Part shown: piece after piece, positions 1 to 10,800 of the stretch
How positions within the stretch are numbered: position 1 is the stretch's first letter
Layout of the letters: the number at the start of each line of letters is the position of its first letter
NCBI GenBank assembly: GCA_021014325.1
Contig: JAJGQC010000614.1
Coordinates: forward strand, 62,001-126,000
Direction: 5' to 3'
Source of the DNA: Plazaster borealis
Lineage: Eukaryota > Echinodermata > Asteroidea > Forcipulatida > Labidiasteridae
DNA: 64,000 bases
The notes under the pieces: model-generated
Database searches by the model: none
What the model saw: the letters and a program-made list of their open reading frames with translations, nothing else
Told to the model about the DNA's origin: nothing
Made by a program: the position numbers and the translations under genes

Positions 1-337
1 AATTATTAGCACAAAACCTTACTTGGTATCAAGTAATGGGGAGAGATTGTAGTCATTGTGAGAAACGGCTCCCTCTGAAGTGGAGTAGTTTTCGAGAAAG
101 AAGTAATTTTCCCCGAATTTGATTTCGAGACCTCAAGTTTAGAACTTGAGGTCTCGAAATCAAGCATCTGAGAGCACACAACTTCGTGTGACAAGGGTGT
201 TTTTTCTTTCATAGTTATCTTGCAACTACGACGACCGATCGAGCTCAAATTTTCACAGGTTTGTTATTTTATGCATATGTTGAGATACACCAAGTGAGAA
301 GACTGGTCTTTGACAATTACCAATAGTGTACACTGTC
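1..337 (+). mobile_element. TTAA MITE, subfamily B, cut by window edge
   Basis: Ends with the family terminal repeat (TTGACAATTACCAA to CTGTCTTTAAA). Its central palindrome is built on CGAGACCTCAA / TTGAGGTCTCG. It is a partial copy of the element complete at 18688-19064. Confidence 0.75.
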
Positions 338-1031
338 TTTAAAGAGCGCCCTTTATCAGATTTAAAGGTCCATTTCAACATGCCAGCGCCCGTCACTGGG
401 TGCACCACACTAATAAACTCCCATGGCAATGCTAAAGGCTAAATATTCAAAAATACTCAAAAAATACTTTTAAGTCTCTCAGCCTCTTGAAAACCAATCA
501 GATATGTTCGGACAACTAAACTTCAGATTTCTTTTCATTGTTGTGGCAGGTCAGCCGTTTGGAATTTTTTCTAAATTACCCCAGAAAAAAACACCCCGAA
601 TTAATGTGTTTTTTCCCAAACCGACTTGCTGCCAGTTTTCACTTGCCTCCAATTCCCAAGCCAAATAGGACCAACTTTAAAGCCTAAATTTGTTAAAAGC
701 ACAGAACCCCCAGTTTCTGGTATTGTATTATAATTACACAATCTATTAATTGCATTTACCCCTAAAACGTTGTTATTCAAAAGCCTACAAATTATGATAA
801 TCAGCTTGGCGCATGAATTTTGTCCTTTAATTGATAGTGCACCCCCGTCGTATCCGTCAATGTCAGAGAGCGCCCTCTATCAGATTTAAAGGTCCATTTC
901 AATATGGCAGCGCCCATGCAGCTGTCAGCAGCAATGACACCGTTTGTGTGTGCACAAAACTGTTTAGATAGCCAAGTTTTTCAGTGATCCACTCTCTATG
1001 ATTGATCAATTGATCAAAAGCATCATAAGAA
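338..1031. promoter_or_regulatory. IGHMBP2 upstream region with a repeated block
   Basis: No coding sequence recognised. A block of about 50 bp, starting AGAGCGCCCT and running through CAGATTTAAAGGTCCATTTC to CAGCGCCC, occurs at about 341-392 and again at about 866-918 in the same orientation. The second copy ends about 115 bp before the IGHMBP2 start codon, so it may lie in or near the promoter. No TATA box stands out. The exact transcription start cannot be read from sequence. Confidence 0.4.
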
Positions 1032-1108
1032 ATGGCTGTAAGAAATTTTGTTCAGAAACATACTGAGCTACTTTCCTTAGAAAGAGAAGCAGAAATAGCT
1101 GAAACAAG
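1032..1108 (+). CDS. IGHMBP2: IGHMBP2 exon 1 (start exon)
   Basis: Encodes [19 protein letters not shown] and onwards to ETR, the short acidic helical N-terminus that matches human IGHMBP2 (FVTKQLDLLELERDAE). The donor is ACAAG|GTAAGA and the phase is 2. It joins in frame to exon 2 at 3361, completing an AGT serine codon. Confidence 0.88.
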
Positions 1109-1855
1109 GTAAGAAAGTTATTAATTAACCCTGCATGCCCTGCGCTGCGAGACGAGGCTTCCAAAAGATTTCGCTCATCCCATGCCCCACCAGCCTCATT
1201 ATAGGAAGGCACTTTTAATTATAGGGTAATTAAGTCTGTTTGGGGGTGGTGGGGTTGGGGTGTGTGGGGGGAAGCGGGGGACTTTTAATTATAGGGTAAT
1301 TAAGTCTGTTTGGGGTTGGTGGGGTTGTGGGGGGAAGTGGGGGAGTGGGCAGTGGGTGGTGTGCAAACAGCTTCAAATCCTTGAAAGCTGCAAACAGATC
1401 AGCAGGGCCACTTCAGAGCTGTATATAAGAACACACTGGTGAAGAGGGATTGTTTAACAAAGGGAAATATAGTCCACACACCAAGTGGCCCTGCATTCTA
1501 TAGTTACTCCCTTATCCCATGTACGCATGTCAAGGGGGGGTGCCACAAGCAAACTTCAAAGGGTCATGGACATGGTGACCCAATAGTGAAACTCAACCCA
1601 TGGATGACTTTACTATCCTAAAAGGGGGGACCTAAAAATTAAGGTTGATAAAAGTTGCACTAAGATACTGCATTTTTGCAAACAAAACAGAATTGTAAAA
1701 AAAAAATTAACAAACATGCAATACCCAACAATGCATTTTTTGAAAATTATTTCGAACTTAATAGAAATGTTTAAGCCCTTAACAATTTTAGGGCAGGGAA
1801 CTGCATGAGCTTGAATCCGTAATCTTAGCAAAACCCCAATTTAGGGGCCCCCCCC

Positions 1856-1887
<32 letters not shown>

Positions 1888-4800
1888 ACTCCTTCTCCCA
1901 GTCCTTTAAAGGAACGTTACAGAACTGGTAATTAAAATTTTCTTTAAGATCACAGATTTACATAAAACTTACACGGTCTAATGATGATGATAGTAGAAAA
2001 CATTCCTAGAAATATTTCTGTCTGAAATGCCATATTTGATGAGAAATAAATAAAACTAATTTCCGATTGGAGTTTATCGCTCATGAGCGTTTTATTCATG
2101 CATTGTATAACACATGCAAATGTGTAATCGGTTTTTCACTATTTTACTAGTGACCCAGATGGCCGATCGATCTCAAACTTCTACAGGTTTGTCAGTTTAT
2201 GTATATGGTGGATTATATAGAGTGCTTACACTGTTTTGTGAACAAAAACCAATTCTGTAATGTTCCTTTAAATATACTTAATAACTTCTTCCCTGTTCTC
2301 ACAAGAAACTTGTTGTACATGTTGTAAAATTAACTATAAAACTATGTTACAACTTTACAGTTACACTATCTACAGGGCCCAACTTTCAAGTGAGAACAGG
2401 GAACAAGTTATTAATTATTTAAAGGAGTAGTAGAGGGCATACTTTGTATATGGTTGGGGGTTTTTTATGATTTTGTTTTTAAGCTTTTGCAGAAAACTGT
2501 GACGGCTTCTTCATCCATTGCCAGCATCCTTCCTTTGGCAGAGATGCCACTTTTCCGGATTTACCCAGATTTCCAGTTTTTAAAAAACTTTTTTCTTTTT
2601 CTTTTTAAATCAAGCTTGAATAAAATTTTAATTGTTTCGCCTCTCTAGCAAGTCCGCTTTGCAATAAGCGATTTTCGCCAAAAATATTAGTTTATATCGT
2701 AAATGTCGTAATTTTCCTCTTTTTACGGCTCGGTGAGTTGTATGCCTGATTTGAACTTAAAGGCACTGAACACATTTGGAAATTGTCAAAGACTAGTGTT
2801 CTCATTTGGTGTAGGCCTATCCCAACATATGCATAAAATAACAAGCCTGTGAAAATTTGGGCTCAATTGGTCATCGAAGTTGCAAGAAAATGATGAAAGA
2901 AAAACACCCTTGTTGTACAAATTTGTGTGCTTTCAGATAGGAATCAAAACTTCTTGCAAGAAGTTTTTATTATTTTAGTGAGAAATTACCTCTTTCTCAA
3001 AAACTATGTTACTTCAGAGGGAGTCGTTTCCTACAATGTTTTATACTATCAACAGCTCTCCGTTGCTTGTTACCAAGTAAGTTTTTATGCTAATACTTGT
3101 TTTGAGTCATTACCAAACGTGTACGATACCTTTAAGTGCTCGGCGGTGCTACTCTTTTTGGAAATTCAATGTTGGCATCTCTGCGATGATTGCTCTGCGA
3201 TAATTTGTCACAATGGTTACCACTCGCTGCATTCATTCAGTGGCTTTCTGCTTTTGTCTAAGGAAAAATAATGTTCAGGGTATCTCTGTTTTGGGGCACA
3301 GGGAGATGTACACTCCTTGGTGATTGATTATTTATTCTACATTTTTGTTCTTCTTTTTAGTGTGTTGATTGAAAACACACCGTTGAAGGAGCTACAGAGG
3401 CGAGGGGTTTGTCTTCTTAAGCTTCGCCTAGTCAACCGATCCACAGGGCTCTATGGGAGAACGCTGGTCAAGTTTGCACCCAACAAGGGGCATGGTGATG
3501 GTAATCTCCCTGCTCATAAGCTAAGCCCAGGTAAAGTAAAGTCTGTCCCCAGCCATAGGCCCCCTATAGATCATCAGGCCGGTATTTTTAAAACTGAGAA
3601 TATTTATATTCCCCCCTGGGGAAGGATGCCAGTCCATCACAGGTTACTCCCCTTGTACCCCTGGGTGAAGAGAAGCAATAATGGTTCAGTGTCTTGTTTA
3701 AAGGACACAAGTGTCATGACCGCGAACCAATACGCTGCTGATCAGAAACACCAGAGCTTGAGTCCAGTGCTCTTATCCGCTTGGCCATGACACGCCATTA
3801 AGCCCAGGTACCTGCTATATATTGCTGTGAGATTTTTTAATTTTTGTTTTTATGAGAGATCACCTAACATCACAAGGCCGGACGGCCACTTTTTTTTTTA
3901 TCCACCCTTTTTTTGTTCCTCCGATTATTATTTTTAAAGGTATCGTACACGTTTGGTAATGACTCAAAACAAATATTAGCTTAAAAACTTACTTGGTAAC
4001 AAGCAACGGAGAGCTGTTGATAGTATAAAACATTGTAGGAAACGACTCCCTCTGAAGTAACGTAGTTTTTGAGAAAGAGGTAATTTCTCACTAAAATAAT
4101 GAAAACTTCTTGCAATAAATTTTTATTCCATCTGAAAGCACACAAATTTGTACAACAAGGGTGTTTTTTCTTTCATCATTTTCTTGTAACTTCGATGACC
4201 AATTGAGCCCAAATTTTCACAGGCTTGTTATTTGATGCATATGTTGGGATACACCAAGTGAGAACACTGGTCTTTGACAAGTTCCAAACGTGTTCGGTGC
4301 CATTAAATAAATAAATAATAATACTGGGTTCTTATATAGCGCTTTATCACACCCCTAGGGGCGTATCAAAGCGCTCAGTATTTTTTCCTGCAAGTTTTTT
4401 TTTTAGCTACGTTTTGAAGTGTGAGACCTTTTTCCTTTATAGCACCATGTAATAGTTTACAAGGTGCTGTGGCGCAATATGCTGTCGATCAAACCAGGAA
4501 CACCGGAGCGAACCCCTTCACTTATCGATAAGTGCATTGGGTTCTTTTACGTGCATTACACAACACACGGGACCAACGGCTTTACGTCCCATCTGAAGGA
4601 CGCAGCAATAATGGTTAAGTGTTTTGCTTAAGGACACAAGTGTCATGACCGGGACTCAAATCCACACTCTGATGATTAGAAACAACTGTTCTTGTATTTC
4701 ATATCCCCATCAATTCAACTACCACCAGAGGCACAATGCCACCTACTCCTAGGGTTGAAACAGGGTTACCCCCTTCACAGTCTGTAAAGATGTAGGCATG

Positions 4801-7800
4801 GGTATCATCCACTAGGAGCCTGGCTGGTATAGCAGAATGCAATTGTGCAATACCTTCCCAACTTTTTACAAAGCAATTATGGTTAAGTGCCTTTCTCAAG
4901 GGCACAAGTTTCATGACCGGGATTTGAACCCAAACTCTAAAAACACCAGAGCTTGGGTCCGGTGATCTCGACACGACACAATCATACCAAAGATTAATAT
5001 AATTCTACGGTCAACCTAAAACTTTTCACAGTCTTATTTTTTGAGAATTCTAAGCTGCTGGAATTATTGAAATGCGCAGTCAAGCTTATTATCTGCAGAG
5101 CTGACATTTTTCACAACTTCCACTGAATGCTTTAACAAGACATAAATTGTTAAATTACTTACAGGTTTTACCCTTGTTTTGGCTGAGGTGATGAGGCAAG
5201 ACTATCAATCAGCTTTTCAGTAGTTTACCCTGAGATTTTGTTATCTTTTCAGTTGTACTACATATGTATTTCCCCACCCCTTCCCCAGTTAAAATAACAC
5301 CAGTGGAAATAATCCAGCACAGTTACCATATTTGGATTTGTATTGTCACAACTTTCAAATTACAACAAGCCAACCGATACAGCATCACTGGATGGGATAG
5401 CATCAACATTTATTATTTTAAAAATGTTGAATCTAATTTTACGTTCTTCTAATAGGAGACATCGTTGGAGTTGGCCTATCCCATGGGGGCGGAGCCTCCT
5501 CAACAGATGATCCATCAGGCATTGTGTCAAAGGTCAGCCAGACGTCCATCACCGTCGCCTTCGACCATAAAGATACTGAGGATGGACCTGTGACCTTTGA
5601 CCATGAAGGACTGTACAGATTGACCAAGTTGGCCAATGATGTCACGTATAGACGTCTGAAAAAGTAAGTAGCTCACCATTTTACAGTCCTGTTGCTTCAT
5701 TTTTATATATTTTGTTATGCAAGTTCGCCCCAAACAAGGCTTACAGGCACTGTACACGTTTGGTAATTACTCAAAATATATATTAGCATAAAAACTGACT
5801 TGGTAACGAGCAACAGAGAGCTGTTGATAGTATAAAACATTGTGAGAAACGACTCCCTCTGAAGTTTTTTCGTTGTTGATTACTATTATTATCAGTTAAC
5901 TTGGTCACAGATACAAGATACCAATAATACAAAAAATCAAATTAAGATAAACAGTAAAAAGTGTTTGTTATTTTAAAATTTACCCAGTCAGTTTTTCTTG
6001 TGGTTAATTAGCCTACTTGAAATTTGAAATAAAAAGTCGCATCCCCTAAAGGTGATCCCTCTGCTGCCGGTTCCCAGGTTGTATCATAAAATTGGGTGTG
6101 ATCCCTGGCTGTACTGCAGTTACAGGTTGTATGGCTTCTGACTGGCACCCCGGAACAAAGATATTGACAAAATAGGGAGACTGCCAACATTAGGGCTATA
6201 TAGCTCAGTTGGAAGAGCGCCGGCTTGTTAATGGAGCTTCTCAAAAGCGGGAACGGAAGGAACAATCTAATTGGATCGGATGAGTATTGTTGTGAAATTA
6301 CACATAGTTATATAATAATTGATTATAGATTGATCAGCTATTGATCACCAATAATTGGCATTAGGTATATGCAACGATAGGCTCACTCATGCAGCGCGCC
6401 GCACCTGCTATGTGATTATTGATATGTGTGCGCGATGTATGTAAAGAACGTTGTGTTTACATCGCGCAAATGCACCTTCTACGCTAGCGCCCTCTTTGCC
6501 ACGCTACACGCTAAAACGCTACCATATTAATTAATGGATCTTATCGTAATTGTTTTGGATCGAATGTTATGTTCAGTATTCCTTGTAAAAACATTGTTGT
6601 GTTAATATAAAAGGCTGTGGAACATAATATATATTAGTTCTTGCTCGGATTCTGAAGTAGTCGGACCTGTCCGTCCGATGTTGTTGGAAATAAATAGTTG
6701 AACCACACAGATCTGTCCGTGTTTGCTTATTTCTGGTTCTCAAGTTGCGTCTCCCGCGGACGAACTCACGACAGTATTCCAGCGCGTGCTCATGTACCGT
6801 TCCGCCGGAACGTTTGATTGGGTTGCTCAAAATACTAATGCGTGTTTTCACTCATGTGGGATTGCTCCTGTACTTCTGCACAAGGATGCAGTCCATCAGA
6901 ACATTCTGGCGGTCCAATGGATTGTGGGCGAGTGCCCATGGGAATGTTCTTTTGCACCTAAGACTTGCCCGACTTTTGAGACGCTCCCTAATCCGGAGGT
7001 CACAGGTTCATGTCCCGCTCTAGTCAATTTGTCTTTGTTTTTACAGAGCTCTAGGAAGCCTGGATTCTTACACCACCGGTCCAGCAAGTCACCTCATTGA
7101 TGTCTTATTTGGTGAGGCTGATGTCAGACCTCCAACAAGACCAGAGCAGCCTCCTTTGGATCAGGCAGGTAAGGTTCTCCTGACTGAACACTGGACACTT
7201 GTTGCCGTTACTTCTCAATTATCTAATGTCGTGCTTACGTTAACCTGATATATGTAACAGTCTCCTGACAATGACTAGAGCAAGCTAGTCGAAATGTTGA
7301 GACCAATTAAGAACTCACTCCGCGGCAGTGAAGTTAATAACGAGAAGTCCCCCCGATCCACTAAGCAAAGTAGTATAGTCCCTACCGATTTTCCTACCTC
7401 CCGCCCAGGTAGTAGTTAAGAAGCAGGACAGTTCTTTTCAGAACTTGGTAGTTTCCCGAATTCCCAAAATCTACTCCGCGGCAGTAGAATACAGCAAGAC
7501 AAGTTCTCAAAGAACAAAAATCTACACAGCAAAGTAACACATGGTGTTACCACAAGCCAAACATACATTGATACCCACCATGCAATGCCTCAAATCCTGA
7601 TATATTGTTATCTCTAAACTGTATATCTAAACTGTATGTAACAGTCTCCTGACGATGACTAGAGCAAGCTAGTCGAAATGTTGAGACCAATTAAGAACTC
7701 ACTCCGCGGCAGTGAAGTTAATAACGAGAAGACCCCCCGATCCACTAAGCGAAAGTAGTAGTCCCGACCGATTTCCTACCTCCCCGCCCAGGTAGTAGTT

Positions 7801-10800
7801 AAGAAGCAGGACAGTTCTTTTCAGAACTTGGTAGTCTCCCGAATTCCCAAAATCTACTCCGCGGCAGTAGAAAACAGCAAGACAAGTTCTCAAAGAACCA
7901 AAATCTACACAGCAAAGTAACACATGGTGTTACCACAAGCCAAACATACATTGATACCCACCATGCAATGCCTCAAATCCTGATATTGTTATCTCTAAAC
8001 TGTATAGTTTGTATCGTTAGTCCCTTTGTCTACTGTGTTCTACCGTTATTCATTTAATTATTGCCATTATTTCTTAATTCTATAATTGGTGTTGTTTGTC
8101 TATCTGTCTACTTTGTTTAACTGTTGTATATTTAATTACTGTTATTATTTCTTAATTCTACAATTAGTGTTGTCTATCTTGTTTTGTTTTGTATTGTTGT
8201 AACGGGCACATCCATCACAAGGATGGTGCCTCCATGTGCAAATGTGGAAATAAATGTTCTATTGAATTGAAAAGAAGAAAAAAAAGGACCCACATCCTCC
8301 AACGTCAGTTATGAACAAAAACATACCCGTACCAAAATGTAGTGACCCATTTTTGTCTGAATGATGTCATCGGGTATTTTGGATGTTGACAAATTTTGCG
8401 CTGGAAGGGTATCGAATGCAATGGCAATTTACACCATTTTAACGTGAGGTTAGAGACTTGTCATTTTTATCCCTAATCACATGAGGACTCTATCTATTGG
8501 AAAATGAGTATATCAAAAAATTGAATTGGTCATTTCCCTTCCTCTTTAAGAAATATCAATGATGATTGAATAACAATGATGATTGTTTTGATTTTTTTCA
8601 TTCTAGGTTCATCTGACTTTCAGTTGTTCAACGAAAACCTGGACCAATCGCAGCAAGAGGCGATGACCTTTGCCCTCTCCCAACGAGATGTTGCCGTTAT
8701 TCATGGACCCCCTGGTACTGGTAAAACGACGACAGTGGTTGAAATTATCAGACAAGCAGTGAAGCAGAAATTGAAGGTAAGGATGATTGTAGTTTGGGAG
8801 GCTAATCATCTTCACTCGCAGCTGAGAAGCTGGATTGTGAAGGACGCGAATTATTGAACGATCCAACGGAACGCCGCCATTACGGGAAAGCTCCATTAAA
8901 GAAAGAGGCCAGAATAATACATCCTTTTTGTCTTTACCAACTCACACCTGTTATCCCCATGTACATGTACTTCCTTTTCCAGACAAAGGACCCCAGTCTT
9001 TTAAATGGATCAAGAACAAGCCAGTAGTGCTGCTGACTGCCCCAGGCAGATTAACTGCTCATCCATTAAGTTTAATGACCCAAACTAATGACAATGTAAA
9101 CACACTCACTCACTGAAAAGGATGTATAGTTTCCGAGTTTTTGTGGCCAAACTTAAAATTCTTTAATGGAGCTTTCCTGTAATGTGCAGGCAGTCCAATG
9201 GACCGGTCCATGTACGGTACGCCAATTGGAACACTCTATCGATCCAAAAAGAATGTTCCAACTTTTGAGACGCTCCCTTACATAGTTCTTGTGACGTTTT
9301 ATCTGACGTGTGTTTTTCTTTGTTGTAACAACCAAGTATGAATTGAGTGGTTTCTCACAAGTTTGCAGTTGATGGATATAAGAAAAGAAAATCTTGACCT
9401 ATGTGAGGGACATTCCGCTAAACCTCTGCTGTAGGATTTCTGATGCAAGTTGCTCTGAACCAATGACATACTGGGGTCGGTACCCAGTACCCCAGAACTG
9501 CCAACTCTCCTGATTCTGCAGAAAGTTCCTGCAAATAAACCAATCTGTCCATGTTCTGATGAACAAATTTGAAAATCTCCTGATTATAGAAACCTTTCCT
9601 CTTATGTTGACTGTAGGCCTAATTCTAAATATCTCCCTGACTGTTGTACAAAATCTCCTGATTATGGAAACTTTGTTCCTATCATGTTGAATGTAATGCT
9701 AAATATCTCCCTGATTGTTGTACAAAAATCTCCCTGATTGCAAGATGCAAGTGTTGGCAGCTCTGGTACCCATCGGATTGGGATGGAGCAATTTTCAACA
9801 CGATCTCTCTTATCTGATCGTAAGTAATCGAGGCATGAACAGGCAGTTTTTTGTGCCACTGCCGGTCTGTTTACTGACAGAATATATTCATTCATTCATT
9901 TGGGTTTTATTAAAAAATACCAAACAACAAGTCCGAGGACTAAAAATATTCAGTTTACAAAGAGTGACATCAAAATAAGTCAAAAAAATAAGATAAATTA
10001 GAAATAAAACATTAGGCACTATATCTACAAATTTCTACCAGATTCTTGTTTGTACTCTAAAGTATTGGGAAAAGTGTCTAAAGTTAATATGAAAACAACT
10101 TTGAATCATCAAAAGCAACTAAAGTTATCTCTGGAAATCGAATAAGAAACAGTAGGCCTTTCTCCCTGCTCTTCACCTTTTCTCTTCAGCTTTTATTTGA
10201 CAGCAGCAGTAGGCCTGTGGGTCAGGATCACTGGCTTTGGGGAAGTGGGTTCCAGCGTTAATGTTCATCCTTTTCCTGATAACTGCTGAGGTTTGTTAAG
10301 GCTATCAATTGCATTGGTAATCTGTAAAGAGACTTTGGATTTATCCAACCCAACTGCTCTAGAAACCGAGATTTATGAATGGTTGGTCATGGTCACCATG
10401 TTCACTGGTATTCAGCAATGTAGTTCTTGAGCAAGGCACTTTATCATAATTGCTTCTCTCCACCCAGGAGTACAAATGGGTACCGGCGAGACTTGTTGCA
10501 ATGCTTTGTTAACTTCTGATGCAGGTTCTAGTGTGTGCACCATCCAACATAGCTGTCGACAACCTTGTTGAGAGGCTGGCTGCCAGCAAGGTCCGCATCG
10601 TGCGTATCGGCCACCCGGCGAGACTCCTGCAGAGCATTCAGAAGTACGCCCTTGACGCCATCGTCGCGTCCAGTGATGAGGCAAGAATCGTTCAAGATGT
10701 GCGCAAAGAGATTGACCAAACAAGGGTAAGTTAAGATTTGCAGAAAAGAGAAAATTATCAGTTGATTCTGTGTTGGTAATAAACATTTGTTGAAGATGGA

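Noticed and set aside
6288..6773. Full LTR retrotransposon
   Set aside because: Only one LTR is present and no gag, protease or reverse transcriptase sequence follows.
7644..7687. A confident hammerhead ribozyme call
   Set aside because: The core residues are present but stem III is only one pair and there is an extra T before stem II. I kept it as a candidate only.
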